Source of the DNA: DATLXH01 sp035576005
Lineage (GTDB): Bacteria; Acidobacteriota; Thermoanaerobaculia; Gp7-AA8
Assembly: GCA_035576005.1 (NCBI GenBank)
Contig: DATLXH010000134.1
Location: 1-30,822 of the forward strand
Length of the DNA stretch: 30,822 nt
Direction: 5' to 3'
Below, piece after piece: positions 22,654 to 30,822 of this stretch; the stretch's first letter is position 1, and the number at the start of each line of letters is the position of its first letter. Position numbers and translations under genes: made by a program. The notes beneath the pieces are model-generated. The model was given only the letters and a program-made list of their open reading frames with translations, had not been told where the DNA came from and searched no databases.

Positions 22654-23667
22654 TCAGTTTGCGAAACGCATGGCTACGAGAAAATCGCCGCGGGCCCAGC
22701 GGACAGTCTGTGGGACCAACTCCCCTCCGACCATTTTGTAATCGCTGAATGAGATCTGCTCGGGCACCCACCCAAGCTCCGTCACGGTTCCAAACTCTGC
22801 GCGGAGCAGCATCCCCGTTTCCGCATCGAACGCGAGGCGCTCCGGCGGGCCGCCTGCGTCAGCGGCGATCACATACGCCTCTCGCCCTTCCACTTCCACC
22901 CCACGAATCACACTCATGTTCTGGTACGTCTCTTTGAGATCGATCCGACCGAGGCCGTAGCGTCTCATCGCATCCTCAACGGCGGGCGGGACCGCGAGTG
23001 CCGTGCGAAGCCGAAGCGATCCGTCAGGCCCCGTCGTCAGCTCGAATCGATCGGTCAACTTTTCATCCAGGCCGCCGACAAGCATCAACTCGCCAGACCG
23101 CGTCAATGGCTCCGGAGAAGCCTTCGCGGCGAGCGCCTTCTCGTAGCGGCTGACAACGGACTCGAGCTCCGGAAGGGGCTTGCGAGCTGCGGGAGGTCTC
23201 ACGAGTCTCTGCCATCCCGCCTGCTCGATCAGGGGCGCCGGCGAGGGGTACTGAGCTCCGCGGTGGCATGTATAGCAGCTCACAATCGGCTGACCCTGAA
23301 ACTGCGATCGGTTGATGCCGCGTGTCATCCGTATCATCTGCCGCGCGACCTCTTTCTCGATCTTGCTCTCTTCCTGGAAGTGCTCGGTGTGGCAGTGCGC
23401 GCAGGTGACCCCGAGTGAGTTGGCCATGTGCGTCATCACAGGGTAGAGCTGCGAAGCGGGCAGCCCCCGCAGCACCTGGATGTTCTTATATTTCCGCTCC
23501 GCAGCCGGATCGCTCTCGGAGGTCGTTGTCGCAACTGCCTGCGTCGAAGCGAAATCCATGTCAGGCTGCACTGGCGCCTGTCGCTGCTTACGCCCGAGAT
23601 CGACCACCGCGCAGGAGACCAGGAGGAAAGAGAAAAACAGCGCAGGGGTCGCTCGACGGACGGACAT
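22654..23667 (-). CDS. Dihaem c-type cytochrome lipoprotein (reaction-centre cytochrome type)
   Basis: This is a lipoprotein of about 337 residues; ATG 23667 is chosen because it begins a signal ending in SFLLVSC (Cys17), a lipobox. An upstream start 12 codons earlier exists but adds no signal. The haem-binding motifs are CAHCH (in SLGVTCAHCHTEH) and CYTCH (in IVSCYTCHRGAQY), and KNIQVLRGLPASQLYPVMTHMANSLGV matches the cytochrome subunit of photosynthetic reaction centres (CytoC_RC). In non-photosynthetic bacteria this family serves as periplasmic electron carriers. The C-terminal half is a separate beta-rich domain (LDLKETYQNMSVIRGVEVEGREAYVIAADAG...RLAFDAETGMLLRAEFGT) that looks like an outer-membrane-lipoprotein-type domain. 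It diverges from the AddB-like gene. Confidence 0.85.
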   Translation of the reverse strand: MSVRRATPALFFSFLLVSCAVVDLGRKQRQAPVQPDMDFASTQAVATTTSESDPAAERKYKNIQVLRGLPASQLYPVMTHMANSLGVTCAHCHTEHFQEESKIEKEVARQMIRMTRGINRSQFQGQPIVSCYTCHRGAQYPSPAPLIEQAGWQRLVRPPAARKPLPELESVVSRYEKALAAKASPEPLTRSGELMLVGGLDEKLTDRFELTTGPDGSLRLRTALAVPPAVEDAMRRYGLGRIDLKETYQNMSVIRGVEVEGREAYVIAADAGGPPERLAFDAETGMLLRAEFGTVTELGWVPEQISFSDYKMVGGELVPQTVRWARGDFLVAMRFAN

Positions 23668-23696
23668 CGAGGCGAGAATACCGCAGTCGTCGCGAG

Positions 23697-23740
23697 CCCG
23701 CATTTCTCACAGACCTTCGGTTCGTAAGACGGCGGAGGGT
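23697..23740 (+). repeat. Partial left end of the 291-bp element
   Basis: CCCGCATTTCTCACAG is followed by accttcggttcgtaagacggcggagggtg, matching the left ends of copies 1 and 3 for about 44 bases. It lies in the divergent gap between the cytochrome and AddB-like genes and may carry part of either promoter. Confidence 0.6.
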
Positions 23741-23787
23741 GCAGGAAGCGCCCTGTCGCCCCGCGCCATCCGCGCTGACCGTCGGCC

Positions 23788-26700
23788 TTGTCGATCTCGA
23801 TCGGAGCGAGTTTTTTCGAACGGGTTCCCGAGTACCATGTCTCCCGGTTCAAAGACTCCCCATTGCCTACCCTTCTCGAGCAGCTCTCGACCCTCTGCAC
23901 AGACAACCGGACAGGCGAGAAGATCGTCATTGCGCCTTCGCTCGCCATCGGCCATCAGATCGGCGACGCGCTCGCCCATCGCGGCACCTCCTGGGTCAAC
24001 CTCCGTTTCGAGTCGATCCGCACTCTGGTCGACGCTGTGATCGGCTTCGACCTGGCCAGTGAAGGAGTGACGGTGCTGTCACGCGCTCAGGCACTCGCAT
24101 TGATCGAGAAAGCCTGCGACCGCGCTCTGCCCGAAGACTCGTATTTTGCGTCGCTTGCCGATCGACCCGGACTTCATCGTGCGGTGCAGCGTTCGGTTGA
24201 TGACCTTCGCCTCGCGGGCGTGCTCCTGTCTACCGTGGCCAGCACAGCCTTCGAGGACCCGCGCAAAGCGCGTGACCTCGGCGCAATCGTCGACGCGTAC
24301 GAGGATGAACTGACGCGCGGCCGGTTCGTCGATCGGCCCGGCGTGCTCGCTCGTGCGATTCAGAAACTCGAGCGAAGCGACAAGCGACCGTGGCGCGGCG
24401 ATTCCGTCTGGCGACTGCTCGAGGACGTCGATCTCTCCTCCCAGGAGGAGCGCTTTCTCGAGCTGGCAACAGAGGGAAAGCTCGTGAGGCTGGAGAGTGC
24501 ACCGCCGGTCGACAGCAATCCTCGTCCAGGAGTCGGCAACTCCGCGACCCGCTCACCAACGCTCCGCTTGAAGGAACAGGGTGTGCTCCCGTTCCTCCTC
24601 ACACCTTCGACAAGCCTTCCTGCAGTTCCCGTCGATCCCACGCCGCCAGCACCGCCGGTCAAGGGACTGTCGAGCCCGGAACAAGTCGCCTCTCTCGGCC
24701 CCGAGGCTGCGAGCGCGCAATTTGAGTTTGTCCGCGCGATCGGTGAGGAGAACGAATTACGAGCCGCGTTTCGCTCGATCCTCGCACAGAACGGACGATT
24801 CGACTCAGCTGAGGTCGTTTACACGAATCGACAAAGCTATCTGCCGCTGGCGTACGAGCTGACTTCGGAGCTTGCCATTCCCACGACGTTCGCTGAGGGG
24901 ATCGCAGCTGCTTACACTCGACCAGGTCAGGCTTGTCTCGCATTCCTGCGATGGGTAGGAGAAGGATGGGAGGCGTCGACGCTGCAGCGCGCAGCGAAGA
25001 CAGGTGTAATCAATTTACGCAGCGACGATCGTGACGACCTTCCCATGTCGCTTCCCATGTCGCCTTCGTCCTTTGCCCGCATCGTGCGCGACGCGAAAAT
25101 CGGGTGGGGGCGCGAACGCTACCTCCCTCGCATCCAGGCCTGGATCAGAGAACAGAGCACCATCGAGGTCGAGGCCGACGAAGCAAAGCGAGCGTCGCAT
25201 GAGCGCAACGCTGCGCGCGGGCGTGCGGTGGAAGCGATTCTCGAGCAACTGTTGAAGATCTCTCGGGACGTCGCCGAAGGGGATCGCATCGATATGGGGG
25301 CGCTCGCTCGCTCCACATCTCAATTCGTCTCTGAGTTGGCTGCAGTTCGAAGTGAGATTGATGGCATGGCGCAGATGGGACTTCGGCGGATGCTCGACGA
25401 GCTCGCCAGTCTGCCATCGGCCCTGATTCGTCGCACAGACGCTACTGAGCGACTCCGCGAGGCCGTCACCAGTCTTCACGTCGCCGCCAGCAACCCTCGA
25501 CCCGGACATCTGCATTTCGCACCCGTGCGCGCCGGTGGCTGGTCAGGACGCCCACTTTCATGGATCGTGGGATTGGATGACGCCAAGTATCCGGGAAGCG
25601 GACTTCAGGATCCGGTCCTGCTGGACTCAGAACGCGGAGCGATCAACGAGACCATCGGTCCGCGTCGCAGACTTCCCCTGCGCGGTGAAGCGCCGGCACG
25701 GACGAGCCAGCAACTCATTCACCTGATCCGTCGCGTCGATAGCGGCACGCGAGTGGTGCTGTCATTCTCATCACTCGAGCTCGGCGAGCGACGTGAGCTC
25801 TACCCTGCGAACGCAATTCTCGAGGTATTTCGCTGGTCGCGGAGCCAGGGCGACGCTTCGTACGCCGACGTCCTCGATTCCATACCGCATCCCGCGGGCT
25901 TCATTGATGAAAAGACGGCGCTGACCGGGAGCGAGTGGTGGCTCGGCCGGAAGTTCTCTCGCACCGACCTCGTGGGACCCACCGCCGTCCGAGCGGCATA
26001 CCCATGGCTGGAGTCTGCGTTTGAAGCGATTACCGCCCGGGCGAGTGATGCACTGACGAAGTGGGACGGAATGATCTCTGCGCCGCCAGAGCAGATTGAT
26101 CCGCGCTTCAACGGCCGGGTCTACTCGGCGTCTCAGCTCGAGAAGATGGCGCGCTGCCCGATCGGACATTTCTTCGAGCGCATTCTTTTCATCGAGCCTG
26201 TTGAAGAGCTCGAACGTGACCCCGATCTCTGGCTCAATCCAATGGAGGCGGGAAGCCTCTTTCACGAAGTGATGGAAACGTTCATGAAGCAGCTCTGCGG
26301 CACTGGTGAACGGCCCACCGCAGCGTCGCATCGCCAGAAGCTCCATGCGGTCGCCGAGGATGCCGTGGCGCGTTGGCGTGAGCTCGTTCCGCCCCCCAAT
26401 GAGACAGCCTTTCAGACGCGCAAGGATGAGCTCCTCGAATCGTGCGATGTCTTCCTGACGGTCGAAGAGGTGGATTGTTCGGAGGTCACTCCGAAGTATT
26501 TCGAAGTTGGTTTCGGGCTGGGAAGAGACGAATCCGCCGACATTGCCATGGCAGATCCTTTCGTGCTCGATCTGGGCGGCGGCCGCGTGGTCAAACTGCG
26601 CGGCCAGATCGATCGGGTCGACTTTCACGATGCGAGCGGTCAATGGGACGTGTGGGATTACAAATCAGGAAGCACCTTCGGATATGAAGGAAACGGCAGG

Positions 26701-27066
26701 CTGGCCCGAGGAACGAAGATTCAGCATGCGCTGTACGCCCGCGCACTTTGCGCGATGCTCAAAAAAACTGATGCGCAGGCGCGGGTTCGACAAAGCGGGT
26801 ATTACTTTCCCACCAGAAAGGGTCGAGGTCTGCGTCTGCAGCGCGAGTGTGGCGATGGCGAGCTCGAGCACGCCTTGAACCTGCTCTTCGATACGATCGG
26901 TCGCGGATTCTTCCCGCACCCGCGCGTCGATGCCTGCAAGTTCTGCGATTACAAGACGGTCTCTGGTGATCCGGCTGCCGCGGCGCATGACATGGAAAGG
27001 AAACTCATCGCCAATCCCGACCATCCCGCGGTCATCGCATGGCAGAAACTGCAGGACGTTCCATGA
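23788..27066 (+). CDS. addB: AddB-like helicase-nuclease subunit (PD-(D/E)XK family)
   Basis: This is a 1092-residue protein, the AddB-like half of a double-strand-break end-processing complex. The N-terminus is a degenerate helicase-like region (EKIVIAPSLAIGHQIGDAL; FEFVRAIGEENELRAAF). The C-terminal nuclease domain shows YSASQLEKMARCPIGHFFERI (about 780-800), GSLFHEVMETFM (about 821), the PD-(D/E)XK core GQIDRVDFHDASGQWDVWDYKSG (about 940-960), the Q..LYARAL motif, and CKFC near 1049. In AddB, Cys from ARCP plus C-x2-C-x5-C hold a 4Fe-4S cluster; here the last position is Ser. The start is TTG 23788, without an obvious ribosome binding site, so it is uncertain. It overlaps the AddA-like gene by ATGA. 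Confidence 0.87.
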   Translation: MSISIGASFFERVPEYHVSRFKDSPLPTLLEQLSTLCTDNRTGEKIVIAPSLAIGHQIGDALAHRGTSWVNLRFESIRTLVDAVIGFDLASEGVTVLSRAQALALIEKACDRALPEDSYFASLADRPGLHRAVQRSVDDLRLAGVLLSTVASTAFEDPRKARDLGAIVDAYEDELTRGRFVDRPGVLARAIQKLERSDKRPWRGDSVWRLLEDVDLSSQEERFLELATEGKLVRLESAPPVDSNPRPGVGNSATRSPTLRLKEQGVLPFLLTPSTSLPAVPVDPTPPAPPVKGLSSPEQVASLGPEAASAQFEFVRAIGEENELRAAFRSILAQNGRFDSAEVVYTNRQSYLPLAYELTSELAIPTTFAEGIAAAYTRPGQACLAFLRWVGEGWEASTLQRAAKTGVINLRSDDRDDLPMSLPMSPSSFARIVRDAKIGWGRERYLPRIQAWIREQSTIEVEADEAKRASHERNAARGRAVEAILEQLLKISRDVAEGDRIDMGALARSTSQFVSELAAVRSEIDGMAQMGLRRMLDELASLPSALIRRTDATERLREAVTSLHVAASNPRPGHLHFAPVRAGGWSGRPLSWIVGLDDAKYPGSGLQDPVLLDSERGAINETIGPRRRLPLRGEAPARTSQQLIHLIRRVDSGTRVVLSFSSLELGERRELYPANAILEVFRWSRSQGDASYADVLDSIPHPAGFIDEKTALTGSEWWLGRKFSRTDLVGPTAVRAAYPWLESAFEAITARASDALTKWDGMISAPPEQIDPRFNGRVYSASQLEKMARCPIGHFFERILFIEPVEELERDPDLWLNPMEAGSLFHEVMETFMKQLCGTGERPTAASHRQKLHAVAEDAVARWRELVPPPNETAFQTRKDELLESCDVFLTVEEVDCSEVTPKYFEVGFGLGRDESADIAMADPFVLDLGGGRVVKLRGQIDRVDFHDASGQWDVWDYKSGSTFGYEGNGRLARGTKIQHALYARALCAMLKKTDAQARVRQSGYYFPTRKGRGLRLQRECGDGELEHALNLLFDTIGRGFFPHPRVDACKFCDYKTVSGDPAAAAHDMERKLIANPDHPAVIAWQKLQDVP

Positions 27067-30000
27067 TGATGAAAGGAACGCTCGCGGACAGCGAGGCACG
27101 GTCCGCCATTGGCGAGCATCTCGACGTCACCATGATCGTCGAGGCCGCCGCAGGAACTGGAAAAACGACAAGTCTCGTTCAACGACTGATCGGTCTGGTG
27201 CGCAGCGGCAGGGCGGGCGTCGAGACGATCGCGGCGATCACCTTCACCATCAAAAGCGCTGCACATCTGCGTGAGAAGTTCCAGGAATCGCTCGAGCGAT
27301 CGCTCGAGCAGAGTGAAGGCGAAGAACGAACACGGATTGCGCTTGCGATCACAAACATCGAACGTTGCTTCATCGGGACGACGCATGCCTTCTGCGCGAG
27401 ACTTCTTCGTGAGCGCCCCGTTGAGGCAGCCGTCGACCCTGATTTTAAGGAGCTCGACGACATCGACGCACAATTCCTGGGAAATCGATTCTTCGAAGAA
27501 TGGATTGCGCGGGCCTCGGCCCTCGGCGACCACCGGATGGCCGCTCTTCGCAAAGTCGGGATCTCTCCGTCCGACCTGAAGGCCGCGTTCCGACAGCAGA
27601 ATGGATTCCCTGATGTGGTCCCGGTCTACGAGGAAACGAGCGCTCCAGATCTCGATCACGCTCTCGAGTCGCTCTTCGAGTTCCTGGACGACTGCCAGCC
27701 CAACCTTCCAACGGACGCGACGAGGAAGGAGCCCGATAAGTTCGAGGAAATGGTGGTCGACCTGATCCAGAGGCGGCGGACTCAGGATCTCCGCGATCCC
27801 GTTTCGAAAGCGGTGTTCCTGGAACATGGTCTCCACCCGACGAGAAAGCCAACGCAGAACCGGTGGCCTGACAAGAAGATCGCCAAAGATCTTGGCGTGC
27901 GTTACGCGGCACTCGCTACCGGCACGATCGCTCCGACGGTCACGCGATGGAAGGAGCATGTGCACGGGATCATCATGGCGTTCCTCGTTCCCGCCGTGCG
28001 CGAGTACGCCCGCGAACGACGACGAAACGGCACCCTCTCATTCGAGGATCTGCTCATATGCGCCAGAGACCTGCTCAAGCTTCATCCTAACGTCCGGCGC
28101 TACTTTCAGCGGCGCTTTACTCACCTTCTCGTCGACGAGTTTCAGGATACGGATCCTCTCCAGGCCGAGGTCATGTTCTATCTAACGGGCGCCGACGTCG
28201 ACGAGACGCGATGGCGGAATCTCGTACCGCGACCTGGATCCCTTTTCATCGTTGGTGATCCCAAACAGTCGATCTATCGCTTCCGTCGTGCGGACATCAC
28301 GATCTATCTCGAGGTCAAGCAGCAGATTGAAAGTCATGGTGGCGAAGTGGTGCAGCTTTCGACCAACTTCCGCTCCCTTCCTGCTATCTGTGATTTCGTG
28401 AACGAGAACTTTTCTCGCATGTTCGTCGGCGCGGACGTCGAGGAGGGGAAACAGGCTGCTCACGTCGAGCTCGTCCCCTACCGGCAGGGTGAATCCATCT
28501 CGGGAGCATTCGTACTCGCGACATCCGGCAACACACGAGACGAAGTAGCCACAGCCGAAGCGACATGGATCGTCGAATGGGTGCGCAGCGCCGTTGAAAG
28601 CGGACTGGCGATTGACGACGATGAGCGACCCAGGCCGATTCAATGGGGAGACATTCTGCTCGTGAGTAATGAGCGGAAACGTCTGTCGATCTACGCGCGA
28701 GCTCTGGACGCTGCAGCAATCCCTTACGAGGTGACCGGAGGAAAGGCCTTCGCAGATTCGGAGGAAATGCACAATATCCTTCCGGCTCTCAAGTGCCTGG
28801 TCGACCCCGAGGATGGGGTCGCCCTTGCGGCCTTCCTCAGGGGGCCGATCTGCGGGGTCGACGACCAGGCACTTTACGAGTTCGCTCGTGCAGGAGGCCG
28901 TTTCTCGCTCTTTCGCCCGATGCCTGAAGGAATCGATCCCCGCATCATCAAACCTTTCGAACTACTTCGCACATCCGTCAGCGAGTCCCATCAGCTTCCT
29001 CCGGCAGCGACACTCGCCAGACTCTTCGACCGCCTCGGGGTTATCTCCCTTGCGGCCTCTGACGAGCGCGGAGGGACACGAAGCGGAAATCTTCTGCTGG
29101 CTTTGGCATTCGCGCGACGGATCTCGAGTCGCGGCGAATCGCTGTCGGAAGTCGTGGCCGAGATCGAGCACCTCCTCGAGGAGTCGAGCGATGTGGAGGA
29201 GATGGACGTCGATCCGAAGCGGGAAAATTCTGTCCGCCTCATGAATCTTCATCAGGTTAAAGGACTGGAGGCTCCAGTCGTCTTTCTGATCGATCCGATC
29301 AAGCCCTTCATCCATCAAGTCGACGTGATCATCGACCGGACAGCCGACGAATCGCTCGGCTATTTCGCGATCCCTCCGGCCAAAAAAGGGAAGACGACGA
29401 TGGCGATCCCGAAAGGGTGGGACTCACTCCAGCTGCGGGAACAGAGCTTCAAAAATGCGGAGAGAATGCGACTGCTCTACGTCGCCGCAACACGAGCCAG
29501 GAGCGTGCTCGTTACAGGAGTTCAGCCCAGAAGCTCGGGAAAGCTGGAGGGTTTCTGGAAGGAGTTCGCAGTCCAGCCAACTGCAACGCTCCCTTCTCTC
29601 AACCGAGCGCCGTCAGGCGAACGATCGGTCGCCGATATTCGCTATGAGTTCGAGAAGGCACGTGTCGAGATCGATGCTTCTCTCGACGCCGCCCGGACCG
29701 CTTCTTACTCGGTCCTTCCCATCACCAAGCTATCCCACAAGACTCCGGCCGATCTCGTCAAGCACGAAGAGGGACTGGGACGCGGGACCTCATGGGGCCG
29801 CGTCATGCATCGCCTGCTCGAGGCGATGTTACGCACGCCGCACGTGAGCGTTCGCCTGTATGCCGAGAATCTCCTCAAAGATGAGGAACGTGACGCAGCC
29901 GAGCTTCAGGACGTCATGGATGCAGTAACTGCCATCGAGTCGTCGAACCTATGGCAACGCGCGCGGCGATCGCCTGAATGTCTCGTTGAAGTTCCTTTCG

Positions 30001-30266
30001 CATTGCAGGTGGATGCGAAGAGTCTCGGGCTCGATGAGCCGGGCGACACCCTGCTGCACGGAACGATCGATCTGGTTTTTCGCGAAGGCTCGCAATGGAT
30101 CGTCGTTGACTACAAGTCCGACATCATCGGGAATCGTTTCGACCACCTCGTTTCGTATTACCGCGCTCAGGTTGAGCATTACGCGACATTCTGGAGTCAG
30201 CTGACAGGCGCCCCTTCGAAGCCGGGACTCTTCTTCATCGATGGCGCGAGGGAAGTCTGGCTGTAG
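27063..30266 (+). CDS. addA: AddA-like UvrD-family helicase with C-terminal nuclease domain
   Basis: This is a 1067-residue SF1A helicase. ATG 27063 is chosen because it overlaps the AddB-like stop (ATGA) and the first codons read MMMKGTLADSEARSAIGEHLD. Motifs: Walker A AAAGTGKT (about 30-35), TIAAITFTIKSAAHLREK, GTTHAFCARLLR, Walker B LLVDEFQDTDPLQAEV (about 355), FIVGDPKQSIYRFRRADI, LSTNFRS, VRLMNLHQVKGLEAPVVFLIDP, and RLLYVAATRARSVL. The C-terminal nuclease domain has WGRVMHRLLEAML, GTIDLVFREGSQWIVVDYKSD (PD-(D/E)XK) and AQVEHYATFW. Together with the upstream gene it should unwind and resect DNA ends for RecA loading at Chi-like sites. The coupled overlapping genes match the usual addBA order. 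Confidence 0.93.
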   Translation: MMMKGTLADSEARSAIGEHLDVTMIVEAAAGTGKTTSLVQRLIGLVRSGRAGVETIAAITFTIKSAAHLREKFQESLERSLEQSEGEERTRIALAITNIERCFIGTTHAFCARLLRERPVEAAVDPDFKELDDIDAQFLGNRFFEEWIARASALGDHRMAALRKVGISPSDLKAAFRQQNGFPDVVPVYEETSAPDLDHALESLFEFLDDCQPNLPTDATRKEPDKFEEMVVDLIQRRRTQDLRDPVSKAVFLEHGLHPTRKPTQNRWPDKKIAKDLGVRYAALATGTIAPTVTRWKEHVHGIIMAFLVPAVREYARERRRNGTLSFEDLLICARDLLKLHPNVRRYFQRRFTHLLVDEFQDTDPLQAEVMFYLTGADVDETRWRNLVPRPGSLFIVGDPKQSIYRFRRADITIYLEVKQQIESHGGEVVQLSTNFRSLPAICDFVNENFSRMFVGADVEEGKQAAHVELVPYRQGESISGAFVLATSGNTRDEVATAEATWIVEWVRSAVESGLAIDDDERPRPIQWGDILLVSNERKRLSIYARALDAAAIPYEVTGGKAFADSEEMHNILPALKCLVDPEDGVALAAFLRGPICGVDDQALYEFARAGGRFSLFRPMPEGIDPRIIKPFELLRTSVSESHQLPPAATLARLFDRLGVISLAASDERGGTRSGNLLLALAFARRISSRGESLSEVVAEIEHLLEESSDVEEMDVDPKRENSVRLMNLHQVKGLEAPVVFLIDPIKPFIHQVDVIIDRTADESLGYFAIPPAKKGKTTMAIPKGWDSLQLREQSFKNAERMRLLYVAATRARSVLVTGVQPRSSGKLEGFWKEFAVQPTATLPSLNRAPSGERSVADIRYEFEKARVEIDASLDAARTASYSVLPITKLSHKTPADLVKHEEGLGRGTSWGRVMHRLLEAMLRTPHVSVRLYAENLLKDEERDAAELQDVMDAVTAIESSNLWQRARRSPECLVEVPFALQVDAKSLGLDEPGDTLLHGTIDLVFREGSQWIVVDYKSDIIGNRFDHLVSYYRAQVEHYATFWSQLTGAPSKPGLFFIDGAREVWL

Positions 30267-30293
30267 CCAGGCTTTCCTAACACTTCTTCCGTT

Positions 30294-30584
30294 AACCCGC
30301 ATTTCTCACAGGCCTTTGTCGTGAGACGGCGGAGAGTGGCTTGGATGCGAGGTGCACGGCGATTTTGCGACGAAGGCATAGTCGACACTGTGTCCAGAGC
30401 AGCCGGGGCGGGTGTAGGGACGCAGGGCCTGCGTCCGGCACCCAGACATTCGCATCAGGAATTCTGCATCCCGGCATGAACCCTCGTCCCAAGCGATGGC
30501 CGCCGACAATCTTCTCGGTCAGGGACAGGGTACCGGACGCACGCCGTGCGTCCCTACGCTCGCATTCTGTGAGAAATGCGGGTT
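30294..30584 (+). mobile_element. 291-bp inverted-repeat element, copy 3
   Basis: This is the best-preserved copy. It has AACCCGCATTTCTCACAG and its exact inverse at 30567-30584, flanked by GTT on the left and AAC on the right, so the inverted repeat extends to GTTAAC. It carries two palindromes (GGACGCAGG, G, CCTGCGTCC and GGACGCACG, G, CGTGCGTCC), each preceded by GTAG on its own strand. It begins 27 bases after the addA-like stop. It has no coding capacity of its own; apparent frames are shared by all copies. Confidence 0.9.
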
Positions 30585-30598
30585 AACACACCCACAGA

Positions 30599-30652
30599 GT
30601 GTCATCCGAGCGGGTCATCAGCGTGAGGACGCTGATGAAGAGGTGATGACAC
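30599..30652. repeat. Nested hairpin element
   Basis: The outer arms GTGTCATC (30599-30606) and GATGACAC (30645-30652) enclose a perfect 9-bp hairpin CATCAGCGT/ACGCTGATG (30616-30637) with a four-base loop. The GTGTCATC end relates it to the repeat at 67-189. No gene is present from 30267 to the window end. Confidence 0.6.
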
Positions 30653-30684
30653 CCCGCGGGACTCGCGCCCCGTAGGGGCCGAAT

Positions 30685-30822
30685 CCCTCTCCCCGGCGGG
30701 GAGAGGGAAGCGAGCGGAGCGAAGCAGGGAGAGGGGCGTGAAAGTCTCGCCAGTCCGTCGAAAAGGGCGAGGTCTTCGTATCTCTCGCGGCCCCTCTCCC
30801 GGTCGCTTACGCGACCACCCTC
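30685..30822. repeat. CCCTCTCCC hairpin repeat, copy C (cut by the window edge)
   Basis: Nearly identical to 232-387 over its whole visible length, with the opening palindrome and the interior gtgaaagtctcgccagtcc and tatctctcgcggcccctctccc. It lies at the end of the window and is cut before the closing palindrome. Confidence 0.8.

Noticed and set aside
30320..30560. Coding sequences inside the 291-bp element
   Set aside because: Open frames appear in several phases and strands in every copy, with no start signals and no codon constraint.
18231..30584. A CRISPR array made of the repeated 18-bp ends
   Set aside because: The repeats are inverted and kilobases apart, with no regular spacers and no cas genes.

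Overview
The window reads as a GC-rich bacterial chromosome, most likely an Acidobacteriota or similar lineage from a metagenome. This is an inference. It rests on the mix of secreted tandem amidohydrolases, a double-domain M16 zinc peptidase, a reaction-centre-type dihaem cytochrome c lipoprotein, AddAB-type recombination enzymes, and a very high density of structured intergenic repeats. No rRNA, intact tRNA or CRISPR array was seen.

Layout. 1-586 is repeat-rich and non-coding. 587-4570 holds a translationally coupled pair of exported amidohydrolases (the second lacks the HxH metal motif), an extradiol dioxygenase of the YgiD/DODA type with a frameshift at its first metal motif, and a small membrane protein. 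4601-5915 holds a hairpin repeat, an M23 peptidase, a 3' fragment of a tRNA-Val gene and a dispersed repeat. 5916-13289 looks like an accessory envelope and metal-handling region. On the plus strand it has an alpha/beta hydrolase, a Met-rich/cupredoxin lipoprotein, small membrane proteins and a DUF4198 protein. A TetR regulator diverges in the middle. On the minus strand it has a short CDF-type cation transporter, a degraded DUF305 protein, a second copy of the alpha/beta hydrolase and a cytosolic copper-storage protein with 19 Cys. The two hydrolases are clear paralogues; one has lost about 12 residues. 13440-15070 is a graveyard of an ISNCY-like transposase, a PD-(D/E)XK nuclease fragment and a further gene fragment.

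From 15269 the content is chromosomal housekeeping: an M16 peptidase (minus strand), a SWIM/SNF2 helicase, a CsbD-like protein, a dihaem cytochrome c (minus strand), and an addB-like/addA-like pair overlapping by 4 bp. The AddB-like protein keeps three of the four Fe-S cysteines of the family; the fourth position is Ser.

The strongest non-genic signal is a 291-bp element with 18-bp perfect terminal inverted repeats (AACCCGCATTTCTCACAG). It carries two inverted GTAG-led palindromes and resembles a hybrid of a MITE and a REPIN. There are two full copies, one copy with a lost right end, and two solo ends in 30 kb. Two copies in opposite orientation bracket the SNF2 gene, and one supplies sequence directly upstream of, and in frame with, that gene. 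At least four other structured repeat families share the intergenic space. No transposase able to mobilise them is visible here.
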